A stretch of 64,000 bases of DNA from Phoronis australis (Eukaryota; Phoronida; Phoronidae): the NCBI GenBank assembly GCA_002633005.1, contig NMRA01000448.1:1-64000 (forward strand), given 5' to 3'. The notes under the pieces were generated by a model. It did not search any database. It was not told where the DNA came from and saw nothing but the letters and a program-made list of their open reading frames with translations. Positions 22,514 through 35,253 of this stretch are shown piece after piece. The translations under genes were made by a program, and so were the position numbers. The first letter of the stretch is position 1. Every line of letters begins with the position of its first letter.

Positions 22514-22569
22514 TTCGCGAGATGCACCATTAAAGAGAAACGCGTGGTCACACTAACGTTTCTCGCGAG
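22514..22569. promoter_or_regulatory. Paired TCTCGCGAGA-type motifs, possible sacsin promoter
   Basis: TTCGCGAGA at 22514-22522 and TCTCGCGAG at 22561-22569 are near-complete versions of the palindromic TCTCGCGAGA element known from animal housekeeping promoters. They lie about 45-190 bp upstream of the candidate first exon, in a locally CpG-rich patch. Promoter function is inferred from position and motif only. Confidence 0.4.
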
Positions 22570-24059
22570 TGTCTGGCGTATGTGAAACGCAACACGGTTG
22601 GGAGGTGGGCCAAGTAATCATCGTCATAATGCGAATACCACAACGAAAAATCACGATTAAATATAAGATTATTAAAAAACAACATTAGTTAAACAGACGT
22701 AGGATAACAGGACATTGGTTGAAGTTTCAACAATATGTAATGGCTAAGCAATTTGCTTGTAATGCCAGAGGCCAAACCATTAAATAACGCGAGTTTTACA
22801 TTGCGAACGGTTTGTGCTTAGTGGATTAGGACTTCAAAACTGATGTAGTACAGAGACAACGGATGCGGTTTGGCATAACCTTGGTTCGTAGCCATCGATA
22901 AAAGTGAAAACATCTCCACGGCTACGGTACTTCTACCCAACTTCTCTGTTTTAATGCATCTCATCTCAGACGCGCAAAATAAGTGGAAAAATATTTAAAA
23001 CCACGTGATATTTACCAAATAAAACACAGTGCACCGCATTGCTTACCTCCACGAAGAAGATGAAATACGTCGTGGCTTCGACTACTAATCATCAGAGCTG
23101 TAATTACAAATTGCATTGAACGTTATTGGATGTGTGCGCTACGGCGTTCAGAAGACTTCACTTGATCATGTGACCGAAATGACTCACTTTCGTTAACGTA
23201 GCCAATAGCAATGTTAGGAACCTCACCTCGCAAGGGAAGTGGTTGCCACCGAGGATAAACAAGAACTGGCATATTCAGTTTACATTTACGACCACTAATA
23301 CAAGTTCATGGTGTGCGTTAAATAAATGGGTTCAAATCACAAGCTGCGGAGTCTCGGTTACTACACACACGAAAGTACAAATGGCAAATCAGTCGGCAGT
23401 TGATTTTTATTCATACATACAATGTTCATCGTAACACTTGGGCGACGATGATGATTTAACCCAAAGTTTATTACACGCAGACGCGCAGACGACTAACAGA
23501 GATGGGGAGCATGCACAGATCGATATAATTCTTACGTAACAGTATATTGATCGTGTCTGTTCAGCTAGTCTTTGGAAAGAATTAACACAACGAGAACTTC
23601 AGAAGCGCATCCTGTGTCATTCGCGCATAAAAATTCTAATAGACAAACAATGATCCAGCGGGCACAGTAAAATTACTTCACAATCGGTGCCTTACTTTGG
23701 CTTGAATAATGCATCTTGCAGTCAGCCTCTAATACAATGACAATGCAGAGCATCGGACCAAAATTGATGTCAGTCACCAAAACAACAATGTTAACAATAT
23801 ACGTGTAGGCATACGTACATTGCGAAAATACAGATCCCTACTACGGATTTGTGAATTTAGCTGCATTGAAATGCAGTTATCAGCTTAAACCAATTGCTTC
23901 GCCGCTTTAATAGTCGCGCAAATCGGAGACGAAATCATATTCGTTAAAATGCCACCTCCTCAAAATAATGAATCGAAAGACAGAAAATACTAATGCGACA
24001 AACCAGTACTCTACATTGGCCTATAGATTGGAAAGTGTGGAAATCAACAGGCCCATAGC

Positions 24060-24430
24060 CACGTTCTATAAGAGCAACTCGAAGTCCACGATTGAAAGGA
24101 GTTTAGGAGGTAACAGCCGCAGATGTGCAAATGCCACCAGGGGGCAACACAGTGATCGGACAGGTCCGAAAATCAACATCATTCGTGCTCTTGTCATTAG
24201 GAACACGTCCGTCAATTAGGAAAATAATGTTCTGAACGGTGTGGTGGATGTGGAGGAAGACGAAGAAACAAACTAAAAGAATAATAACTATGACAACTCA
24301 CTAGCCCAGCATTCGTCCCAAATTTTTGTCGTCTGCATAATAGATTTTTTGACAAATTTCATGAAAAACTGTCAAGGAACTCTGAAAAGGCAGAAATAAA
24401 CATAAAAAACACTAGAGTGTACAATGGTGA
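24060..24430 (+). repeat. Diverged copy of the GCCACTAGGNGGCA dispersed repeat
   Basis: The stretch ATGCCACCAGGGGGCAACAC near 24131 and the following CGGACAGGTCCGAAAATC align in order with 21336-21380. A shared downstream block ends in TCGTCTG-ATAATAGA-like sequence. Strongly diverged and non-coding. Confidence 0.5.
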
Positions 24431-25677
24431 GACTTCACGAAACGTTGCCATGCATTACAACCGAAGCGTTTGTTTACTTTGTGAGCCAACACTGGCGTGT
24501 ATTATGATATTAAAAATATCTTGTCAGGGTTATGCGACTATTTTTAGGCGAAAGAAGCGTGCATCAAATGTAATGTCAAGTGGCCATTTTAAATGCATTT
24601 GAAATCTGGGCTTCAGGTCTACTGTTTCCGTTACTTGTAGAAGTATCTGATAACCGAAAATTCCGAAAGGTTGTTTCCCATGCACTTCAGTTGCAGTGAT
24701 TCGTCACTCGCCTACGGCAACCTGATTTAAAAGCAAATGCAACAAGACATTTCAAATGTCGAAAGATATTTTTTTACTTGAACTATATCTATTTTTAATC
24801 ATGGTAAATCCAATTGCATTTTTTAAGGTCAGATACGTAGCCAGGGGGTTCGAGGGCTCCCTCCAGCATATCCGTTACGCATAGGATATAGATGAACTAC
24901 AACATCAAGAAAATTGTTGTAGTTACTACTGGTACTACTAAAAACTGTAATAATTAAGTTGCTCATAATTTCAAATTTGGTTTTGAATCAAAGCGCTTTA
25001 CGTAATCACTTGGGCCGTATCCGCCCAACTTCGCCAAGTGGCCATGTGTTGAGTACTAGATGACAGGTTCGTGCAGACGACGATTAGAGGACGCTTTACG
25101 TTACTGACAGTCATAAGCCACTGACTACCACGCTGAACGCGCGTGGTGATTGTATTATATGGTAACACGGGCCTAAAACTAAATGTCTATACCTAAATAG
25201 GAGCGAGCGGTCCCAAAAAATATTGTGTGAATGGCTTAAAATCGATCAACCTACAAAACAGCACAAGATGTTATTGTTACTGATGTTTCGGTATACTTGC
25301 CATAGTGATGTGCTGACTTCTTAATTTTTGAATTGAAAGTGATCATCAAATATGTTGTTCATCCAGTTCCCGCTTTGGTTGGGTATCGGTGGATTGACAT
25401 TAGGAAATGTCATTGCAGTAAATTATTTCAATGTTTAACGTTGCATCCACCTTTTATTGGCACGTCCAATACTGACATTCTGCTTGAAGTTTTAAAAGTT
25501 GTCAATCTCAGTTTAAAACGCATTTTACCAAACCACATTTAAGTGGACTCGCTAAATGCCGTCGATTTCCACGATATGCTGTTTGACAGTTCTCAGTGGG
25601 CCGACTCGACGACGAGTTAGTCTCGCCACCTGGTGACTGCCGAAGCTCCTGATCACACCCGCCTGACCCGGGTAGAG

Positions 25678-25805
25678 TTCAGTAACGTTAGGGCCTCGCA
25701 CGACTTCGCGAGATAACGTGAGATATTGCCGTGTATTTTAAATGAGAACACGTGATTTTGGCAAGATTTTAACGAGGGCCTAGCGTAAGTCCTAGCGTTA
25801 CTGAA
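25678..25805 (+). mobile_element. MITE copy 1, TIR TTCAGTAACGYTAGG
   Basis: A 128-bp element begins TTCAGTAACGTTAGGGCCTC and ends CCTAGCGTTACTGAA, so its ends are inverted repeats. Its interior (GAGATATTGCCGTG, GAGAACACGTGA) matches the reverse complement of the copy at 42401-42534. It has no coding capacity. No target duplication was seen. Confidence 0.8.
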
Positions 25806-26180
25806 AACTACCCCGCTTTTCTCACCAGTGGCGGAAAACGAAGGCCATTAGCAATTATGCTATTTTTGACCTTACGTCCCGAGAATCAACCATCTGAGGT
25901 GTTATCAATATACCACAACGTGACCGTAGATTGTTCATTATATTTAGTGGCAAGGCCGTAATAATGACATACTTTTGTAACTTAAGCATAACTCCATGAC
26001 AAATAATAATCATCGCTCGATCAATTTACCTGATGTGTCATTTGTAAAGTTCGCCTAACCCCACTAGGCTCTGAAAACGCCCCGCAATGTCAGACAACAA
26101 AGGAGAAAAAATACAGAGGTTTTTTTTACTGAGAGTAGGCGTTCATAAATAAGACTTACTCGAAACTGCTGTGTGGTATG

Positions 26181-26345
26181 GTCACCTTCGTCTGTACTTT
26201 CTATACTTTATACATCATTAGTCACCTTCACCAACATTTTTCTACAATTTATATACAGTAGATGATCGCCTTCGACTATATTTTCTATAGTTCATATACA
26301 GTTGATAGTCATCTTCCGTTTTATTGTTCTATAATTTCAAAAAAT
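26181..26345 (+). repeat. Diverged tandem repeat, 40-44 bp period, about four units
   Basis: Units begin GTCACCTTC (26181), GTCACCTTC (26221), GATCGCCTTC (26264) and GTCATCTTCC (26308). Each continues into a TTCTATA/ATATACA-rich part. Confidence 0.7.
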
Positions 26346-28591
26346 ATGAAATTAAAGACCCCCAATCAAAAGTCATAGTGTGGGACTTTCCAGCCGGCAT
26401 GAGACACTGTCAATCAAATTCCTTTAGAAAGAATTTACCGAGAATAATTAAAATCGTAAAAACTGTAAATATGAGAGAATAATAATGGTTGATTATTTCA
26501 TGTGTAGCAAGTATTCAAGTCAGATCTATCTGAAGACAGCTAAATACCTTTACTGAATGTCTGCTCCATCCACTGCGCTGGTTGACATTATTTTGTAAAT
26601 AAGTACTAGTAGCTAATTAACTAGCATGTTGTTTTCACAAAGCAGTCTTAACTGAGTTCGTCGCTTTCACAAACAACCAGGTACCGAAGAGAATCAGACC
26701 GTTTCAATACATTGGCCTGCAAATTGATCAATGTGTCGCCGCATTCAAATTCATTACGGAGCGATAGTGTTTTGACGACGTTTTTAGACGCATTCTTAGC
26801 TTCCGTGAATAAGAAACAAAACAGACAAATAACAGTGTTAGTCGAGGTATTTTCTGGTCTTAATTCAAACCATTCACACTCATGCTATGAACAATAACAC
26901 TCATATTTACAATTAAAGGTCTTAGACCAGTGATGGATTAGAGGTTTGCTGACCAACAATTTTCGTTTTGCAAAATCGTGATTATTAGTGTACAAACCTA
27001 CATTGTTGGTGGATCTAACCAACCAGTTCCACGTACACTTCTACAAATTGAAATTTGATTGATGAAAAGATGATTTATTTAACTTTGAGTTAAAGCAACA
27101 ATTTGCATTATCGTCCACCTATTTCATGAGATACGTTGTCTACAGTCGGGCATCGAATCGATACATCACATTCTGTTTTATTTACGTTTTTGGACTCCAG
27201 ACTTGACACTATATATTAAGTTGTTAGATCGACAAACCGTAACGTGCGAAAATATACAGGTCCACCAATCCATTAAAGATTAATTTGTTTACACACAGAC
27301 ATAAGATAAAAACAGGTCACTCGGGCTTTTAATACGGGCTTCAGGTAGTAACCAGGATCACTGTGGTTTAATCAAGGGTTTGAGTTTTCAGTAGACGAAA
27401 AGCTGTGTGCTCATGCAGTCAGCTGCTTAGAGCGAAAGAGAGCAAAAGAAAGCTCAAATCAAGGCATGAATCGGATCTCACAGACTGGGTCAATCCATTG
27501 TTGCTGTACGTGCACGCCTCCAGACAGCACTAGGGATAACCAGCGAAGCTCATGCCCCCTCCCCCCCCCCCTCTTCCTGAGCGAAAGTTAGAACGAAGCG
27601 AGTCGTTTACGCATACATACAAATTTAGGTTCAGTTTAAAAAGTGCAGGTGTGGCAATATTCCACGGTAGGAACCAAATACTTTAAACGAGTCATAGTGC
27701 ACCGAAGCCAGCACCGACGACAAAAATAGAATCGTTTTTAGTTCTGGATCGGGTGCTGGACGTAAAGCCAAAGTTTGCACACGGGGAGAACAAACTCGTA
27801 ATGAAATAGACCAGCTGATAAAGTGGGGGTCGACTGGAAGTGGAAGAAGCAGTACGCCACTGAGGCCCAGCAGGCTCCACCACTGAGGGCTCTAGGGGCT
27901 CTAGGGGCTAGGCCTATATACAGCGAACTAGTATGTATGGCAGCATCAATGGTTATGAAGTCGAACAGTTCAATTGTCTTGTCGACCCGCACAACACTCA
28001 CCGCAATCATAGCCATTCCACTGTCACAATCGGTGAATATAGAACCAGCCGTGGCTGCACCCATGAATGCCGACTAACTGTAACAGTGGTGGGTTTCAAC
28101 GTAAACTGGTTTGTGAAAAGACCAGATTCTCAGTTACGTTTTCCGCCCCATTCAATAGTCACTAGACAAAGGAATTCGCTCACCTCTCCAACTTTCTTGT
28201 GTCTATTCACACGACTTGTGACAGCTCGTGACAACCTACATCAACATGACAGACGTATTGTACAGAACGTCGTCGATGATTCAGTATGCTTGTGACCCCT
28301 TATGACCCACTTAGGAGAAATCAAGTTCGTCTCGAAATGCGGATGTCACAATGGGTAATTATGGAGTTAAATGGACTAGTGAACTGTAGACCGCTGCGGG
28401 AAACTAGTAAGACCTCGTCAATTTAAGAGATAATATTGAGGATATCTGAAAATGTTTTTTACAAAAATACCATGCAGCAAGGTCTCAAGTTGTGTAATAA
28501 TCTGCACTTGTAAACTATCGACCACGTGCACTGTTTAAGCCGCATTTCACTCGCTAAAAAAGCCAAAAATCGGATTAGGCCGTTCACTCTC

Positions 28592-28830
28592 ATAAAATTG
28601 GTTTTATCATGATGATATTCCTTCGTCCCGTGATCTTTTTTTATTATTTTCGGAAGCTACAACTGAAGAAAATCGAAACCATCAGCGACTCAAGAGAACG
28701 CTTCATAATTCAGTTCAGTATCTGGGGTTGGCCCAAGTTCGAAATTATAGGCACATGTAAGCATTGCCTCCCGACTTTTCCGAGTTGCCGACTCATTTCG
28801 GTAAAGAATTCAACATTGACAGCTAAACAG
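28592..28830 (+). repeat. Interspersed repeat family 1, copy A
   Basis: It shares ordered blocks with 31588-31775: AAAATTGG, GATATTCC, ATCAGCGACT-AAG-GAACGCTTCA, GCATTGCCT and TTTCGGTAA-AATTCA. Same orientation. The ORF over it is accidental. Confidence 0.6.
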
Positions 28831-29495
28831 CGGAGACGTGCCCCTTTGAAAATGAAACCATACACTTTGGACAGTAGTTTAGCAAATGAATAGAAGTCCA
28901 AGTCTAGTATGCCTCGGATGCTGGTGACACTTCACTGGTGTAGGCTGTGGTTTCCTGTGTGGTTACATTTGATCCCCTTGAAATGAACGTTCTCAATAGA
29001 GGTTTCCCTCATCACGCATAGCAGTTTATTTCAAGAATCGGTCCGTTTCTTTCCTGCCTCTGCTAACTCGGTCGGCCCGGGTTTCATGTGTCCCCGTCGT
29101 GCGGGCACGGGATCGGGATCTAATTTGTAGGAAACGGGTACTATTCAGTTTGGTGGACCCCAGCTCGTAACATTTTTGCAGCCTCGCCTACACACATTTT
29201 AACAAATCTTAAAATTTACTTAGAGTTTTTATTTTAAAGAGACAATTCAGAGAATGCAAAGTGTACATGATTTAAATAATACGAAATTAGTAAACGCAGT
29301 GGAACATGTACACCTGCTTCTTTGAAACAATCAACGCCACAATCGTTTCCAAGCAGTCATCATTTTCGGTCCCTATGTTATCCGTAACCATCGTACGTGT
29401 TTTCTACAATTTAATGTGACAGTTTCGGCGAGAACCTCACGCGAACTCACAACTCTAACTTAACAATCGGACGCTCTACTGCTAAGCTTAATTCC

Positions 29496-29720
29496 ACGAT
29501 TACTTAAATGGTAAAGACTCGGGCCTAATTTCTGGCAGACACACGGCGAGGATTGGCGATTTGTAATGAAATCCCAAAAACACAATGAATATTGTTGCTT
29601 TATAGCTCTGGTCAAAGCTAGTAACTTCAAGAATCCATCCACCAATAATCTCTCCAAATGCGGTTTTCGGCCATAAAACCGACACTGTTCCTTTAATATT
29701 AAGGAACTCAAAGCAATTGA
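29496..29720 (-). repeat. Interspersed repeat family 2, copy A (minus orientation)
   Basis: The reverse complement (AAGGAACAGTGTCGGTTTTA, then GGCCGAAAAC, CTTGAAGTTA, TTTGAC-AGAGCT, TACAAATCGCCAAT) matches 35865-36090 in order. Confidence 0.65.
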
Positions 29721-30300
29721 CTTCAGTTTTCTGACTACATGTCCTTACATATTATTGAAAAATTATGGTATGTTTGCCTAGACCAGAGACCGTAGAGAAA
29801 TTTAACGTCTTTGCCTAAACTACAATCGAAGGGTAATGTATTAAAATGACATTATCAGCGAGAAAACCGGATTCACATCATTCTCTCCCCTCTCAGTCTC
29901 AGTGCTGCACAGCAAATGTGAAGTTTTGGAACCTTCATTATTTATCGAATCAGTTGTGGAATAATTGAAATACATGAATGGTGGATAAATGGAATAAAAA
30001 GTTTTCAAAATAAGGAGTCATAGAATAGTACAGAGGTGTAGTAGAATCATCATAAGTTTCCGTTCCTTTCTGGGATCTTCTCTAGTATGAGGTAATGGAA
30101 TGGACTGTCGCTCTATTCCTTTTTTTAATTATGTATCCTGACGCAGGGGCCTCTGATAACATCAAGTGCTTCTCTGGTTCTTTTTTGGTGAAATGTCTTT
30201 TCATTTTCAGGGGAATGCTTTTCAGAGGGACCCTGATGCTGGAATCAATTTCCGCACTTTTCTTATAATGCACATCCTACCACGTTAAGTGGAGCCACTC

Positions 30301-30610
30301 GTCATGGTCCCCCCTAAAATTCCCCCAGATACCATTTGGGAGTTCGGGGTGCGAATTGCTGAGTAGCATATGCGCGCACCCAGGGGGGTTCGGGGGGGGG
30401 GGCAAATGCACAATGCATAGGCCTTGAACAAAACCCCGTTTACCGTTTTTTTTTCTTCAGTAATATGGTGATAAGGTCAGCAAACGCAAATATGCGAGAC
30501 CCCTGCATCCCTAAATTTTAGGATAGACGCGCGCATGTGGCGAAATTCTGATTATTCCTGTGTCCTGGCCCCCTCTAACTCAAAATCCTGGAAGGCCACC
30601 CCTGGGATCC
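30301..30610 (-). repeat. Interspersed repeat family 3, copy A (minus orientation)
   Basis: The reverse complement has CCAGGATTTTGAGTTAGAGG, GGGCCAGG, and later TTCGCACCCCGAACTCCCAA and GGGGGAATTTTAGG. It matches 36779-36945 at both ends, with a longer middle that includes a G homopolymer. Confidence 0.7.
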
Positions 30611-31460
30611 CGATCCTTTTCTGCATTCTGAAATTATCCTTTCATACTAAGATAGCCCGTTGTTGAAGGGAGGACCCAATTAATGATAGAGTGAGTTGCC
30701 TCGCTTTTCCAATTTTTGTGAAGTTATGCCTACTGTCGTCTAAAGGAACTCCTCAGTTGGAAGGGCCCTCCTTGAGGAGGCCTTTTTGGAGGGTCTCCTT
30801 TGTTCCTTGTAAATCTGGTACAAATGTGACCCATGAATTGTGACTCGGCCATGTCTTACTTTACAAATGATTATGAGTGTACTTCGTTTTATTTACAGCG
30901 CCATGCCACCTATTACGACAGAAGCGCCCATGTGCTGAGTCAGTTCACAGATGGGCAAAGACTACAGCATGACTTTTTTGAACACTCAATTATTTTCTCG
31001 CATTCCGCTGAGACATTTCGGTCCAGTGCACCACGTGAGAAAGGGATTGGGCAAAGACGGTAATGCATAGAAAGGGTATTTAAATGGAGTTTCCATTTGC
31101 AAGGCGACACATTAACGCAACGTTACCCATGGCAGTAAAACGTCAGTGGCGGATTTACAACTTTGATGCTCTGGAGCTAAAAGCTAAGAGAGCTTTTGCA
31201 AGCAGAACAGTAATTTCCGCCAATCGCCATCCCGGCCCCTATCCCTCCAGTCAACACCCTCCAGTCGCCATCCACGGCAGTCGGTCAACGCCATTTTCAA
31301 CCAGTGCTGCAAGATGGAACAATGCTTTGCTCGTGTAACCTAAGCAGTACATACTTGTAATCAATCACTGCGGTTTCCGGCATTGGTGTCCTGAACAGCA
31401 TTCCCTCTGCGTTCCAAAAAGTGAGGAAAGTCGCAAATCGGTTTCGTTCTATTCCTCATC

Positions 31461-31550
31461 GAAACTATGATCGGCTCAAGAAAATACTTTCAAATTCATT
31501 GTGGTTGGCACCTTGAAGTTGTGCGCTTCACTCTGCTTATCAGGCTAAAC
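31461..31550 (+). repeat. Interspersed repeat family 1, partial copy C
   Basis: The run GAAACTATGATCGGCTCAAG, then AAAATACTTTCAAATTCATT, parallels the ATCAGCGACT-AAGA-AACGCTTCA block of the other two copies. It lies just upstream of copy B. Confidence 0.4.
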
Positions 31551-31587
31551 CACGAAAACCTAATGTGGCATTTTACTCTTGAAAAAT

Positions 31588-31775
31588 TGGCTTCTTGATA
31601 TTCCATACCATCGTATGCTTCTAAGTGTATTTCCAAACACCGAAATCATCAGCGACTGAAGAAAACGCTTCAGAGTTTGTTGGGATTGTCCAATTCTAAA
31701 TTTGGGGATTCGAAAATAACGCATGAACGCATTGCCTGTGATTTGAGTTGTTGGTTCATTCGGTAACAATTCATG
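31588..31775 (+). repeat. Interspersed repeat family 1, copy B
   Basis: Same block order as 28592-28830, including CGAAATCATCAGCGACTGAA, GAACGCATTGCCTG and CATTCGGTAACAATTCA. Confidence 0.6.
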
Positions 31776-32849
31776 ATCCGGTTAGTGTTTTAATGTTTTC
31801 AAATCCAAAGAACTTAACATAAATCCGCCAGTGAACGACACATCGGTTCTATGTCAACTGAACGCTGCAAAATGCTTATTTGTACTCGCCCTCGTTTGTT
31901 GTATGGTAATCAATATAGCTATGATGAAAACGGGCAACTTTAAACGTGTGGTTACTTGTTATCTCACTCTTGATGTAGGCTTATGATTATAAGTGAAATT
32001 TGTCGAACTGCCACCTATTGACAGAAAAAGGCATTTTTTCACGCAAATCGATTGAAACTATCGCAAGTTAGACCTGTGTCAATTGAAAGTCATTTTTGTG
32101 TAAACGTGAACGGGTGCTCGTTGCCTTTGGTGTTTTAAACTTCTTTGTGAGAAAAATTTGTATTGGAAATTTATCTCAGGTTTTGTTCCTTTTTTCCTAA
32201 ATACAAAAGTAGACTAGATATAGTTCCGTAGACGAAAGAGTCTCGCTAACTAAGCTGATGCAAGCAAATGCTTCGCTACAAGGTGATATTTCGTGATGTC
32301 CTGCATGGTCTTGCGTTTTCACGAGGTTCTCGAGTATACCGAATGCGCACTAGACAGGAATACGTTCACGTCCTGAAAGTGACAACAGAATGATTCTGGT
32401 CGTGCGAAAGTGTAAGTGGTGTCGCGCGCCTTGCTAGGTGTCTTCATTTACTCTTCACAAATTTACTCTGAAATGTTAATATTTTAAAATACTCTTTTCA
32501 TTTTTTTCTTGAATATAAAACATGGATCACGTCCCATTAATCGAAATATAATATTAAAATAACCCGTAAATTACAGCTTGACTTGTATTTGCGATTTTAC
32601 AATTAATTTTTCTGAGTTCCTGAAAATGGTGTTCTTTCTAGGTCATTCACTGGGGCTGTCATCTTGTTAGGGTATCGCTAGAAATTCAAAGACCAAAGCT
32701 TAAAAAGATAGTTTTAAAAGTTCTTTATTTTTGACAAAACATGATTCGCTGGAAGACAATCAATTGACAAAAGGTTTTGGCTTGACATCTTTGCGTTTAT
32801 TGTGGTTCTGAACTAAAGCAAAAGGGTGATGTCTTCCATTTTTTGAGCC

Positions 32850-34800
32850 AACATGTCCGTTCAACGTTCGTCCGGCGTCCGCTGCTGTATCTCCTCAACC
32901 CCTTACATGAACAAGTGTATTTTTTGTTAAAGACCGTGACAACAGATGAAGGCGAAAGTTTGGGTTGGATGCGACTACCCTGGGTCTCCTTGTGAAAATT
33001 TTGATTTTTCGATATTCTCTATTGTACATTCGGAGTACGTGGCTCGACGGATTTTGATGGATTGGGCAAACAGGTTTGTATGAAAGAAACTATTATACCT
33101 TCCTATTGACGGGCATTATGGAAATACGTTTATGTGTTCCTACAAGGAATAGAACAGTTGACACTAATTCTCAAATGACAACTGTGTCGCCTTTATAGTG
33201 ACATTTTCCGTTTTTTCATTTCCACGACTGTATTTCCTAAACCATGTACGTAGTATTTGTTAAATTTCCCAGGTGTATTTTTGTGAACGTGACAATGGAC
33301 TTTCGGACAGATCTTGTGCTTTCTCTGTACCCACTAGGGAGAATTTAAGTGTTTTTACATAGTCCTCCGCATCTTCGAGGAGATTTTCATGAAAATGTCT
33401 ATTAAAGAGGCGGTGGCACTTTCCTACGCCTGTTAGTAGCCAATTTTCTTACTTTCAAGCACAGGCAGACGAATTTCTCGATGATTCATAACCATATAAA
33501 AAACATAAAGTTTGGGCACTGACCCAAATCTAAATATAGTCTGCGTGCACCTCCCTTGTATTTCACGAACCTCCGAAATCTTACCTTCATTTATTTCATT
33601 ACATTGCCCTTGCGAGAAGTGAATTGGAGACGACATTTATAAAAAAGTCAGAAAATTCTGAAATCAAGGAGCCTAATTTCAACTGTGCTTTATCTTGTAC
33701 GCCTGTCAAACATGAAATTTCGAGTTTCAGCAAGCAACCATTATCTCAAAGTTAAGAAATTTGTCCCTAATTTAAATGATTGAGGTTTCTAAAATTAGCC
33801 TTTCACTTAAGTGTAATTTGCTTTTTCTTAACCTATAATTCAATTGCAGGAACAGGCCTATCTTGTGTTCGATCTTGACATTGTGTGCTACTGTTGGTTG
33901 ACGCACAACGAACACTAGGCATTTTGCATAGATTTCTGACGTCTGATCATAGGTTTAGTGGCGGGAAATCACCTAGTATCGGCAACTGCCGGATTTCGCA
34001 GTAGGATTACGTTAGTAGCCAGCAACCCGCGGTTCTTCGGTTATAAACAAAACCAGAGTTTAAATACATTCAAACTGACACTAAATTATGAGGAGGGCAC
34101 TCAAATAGCATTCGTGGATGCGTTAAAACAGAGATTCGGAATTGCTTAGGAGGCGTCCGTAAAAAATCTGGATGTGTACGAAGGTCATCTCCCATGGACG
34201 TCAAAAGATAACCTCTTTAAATTTGTGATTTTGGTGTTTTTTTAACATTTTGTCATCAAATCACCACTCGAACGCAATTTGATGTGATTAAATGAAAGAA
34301 GGTATTCAAGGATTTGTTTGATGCTGACTTCGTATGGTTCCAGGCACATGTGGGTAGAAAATTCCGAGCAAACCGATTTTTCTAACCTTTTCGTTTTATT
34401 AGTAGTGAGTGACGTCAGTGGTGATCGAGAAACAGATGAACTCAAGTGCCTGTGCTTTCAAATCTTTTCTTGTCTGTCCCTCTACCGGCCAAACTACTCA
34501 ATACGAAAATTGGAACATGTCTTCCGGTAATAGAACGTGCATGGCTGACGATGATGGATTTTCGGACGGATCCAACTGCCGTGGTGCCTTCAAGTGGCAG
34601 TTTTGCTTGTTTTGTTGTTGTTGTTTTTGTTGTTGTTGTTGGTGTTGTTTTTTTTTTTGTTTTTGTACCTTTGGCTCAATATCTCTCTAATTTCTTGAAG
34701 AAATTTCATGAAATTCCTATGTGTTTTATTGAGGAGAATGCAAGTGAAGTTGATTCGCTAGAATAAGACCGAATAGTGAGTAATTCCCTAGTGGCAATCT
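32850..34800 (-). repeat. Minus-oriented fragments of the GCCACTAGGNGGCA / GGACG dispersed repeat
   Basis: CGTCCGGCGTCCGCTGCT near 32867 is the reverse complement of the minisatellite head at 21761. TTTTCGGACGGATCCAACTG followed by CCGTGGTGCC near 34559 is the reverse complement of the block at 21345-21377. The two pieces and the AAATTTCATGAA-type sequence between them suggest one or more old inserted copies. Boundaries are uncertain. Confidence 0.5.
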
Positions 34801-35160
34801 TGTTTCTCGGTGCGTTTGCTTTGCTACCTATCAAATTCCTACATGAATATTCATGGAATTGGGCATATACCTAGGCCCAAGTTACTATCAGGTAGACGAC
34901 TACACTTGTCCTGTTTCATACGTATCTGACCTACTTTGCTCTACCTAGTGACCTTCTATTGTTTCTGAGTCGTCTTCTTTGTCGTCCGCATATCTACTCT
35001 CCAAACTGCTTGAAGAATCATAATCTAAAGTGGTAGGTGACGAGACCATTGCTTGCGTGCTTCGCGCCACCTAGAGGTTATTCCAAGTTTGCAACAGTGG
35101 AGATGTTCAAAATAATGATCACGTTAACTCTGTATATTCTATGGCTACATATCAACGCTT

Positions 35161-35253
35161 CCCGTTGCTCCTCGCTGGTTCCCTGCGTGCCGCTAGGTGG
35201 GGCGGTAGTGCTGACTGGGCTAAGCACGCAGGGAACCAGCGAGCCCGTTGCTC
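35161..35253. mobile_element. 73-bp hairpin element with 10-bp target duplication
   Basis: Bases 35171-35190 (CTCGCTGGTTCCCTGCGTGC) and 35224-35243 are perfect 20-bp inverted repeats around a 33-nt loop. The direct repeat CCCGTTGCTC flanks them exactly at 35161-35170 and 35244-35253. Perfect TIRs plus an exact 9-11 bp duplication are the hallmark of Mutator-type insertion; the superfamily is inferred. Confidence 0.85.

Noticed and set aside
34242-34766. Overlapping ORFs rich in Cys, Phe and Val
   Set aside because: They arise from GTT and T homopolymer runs inside a dispersed repeat.
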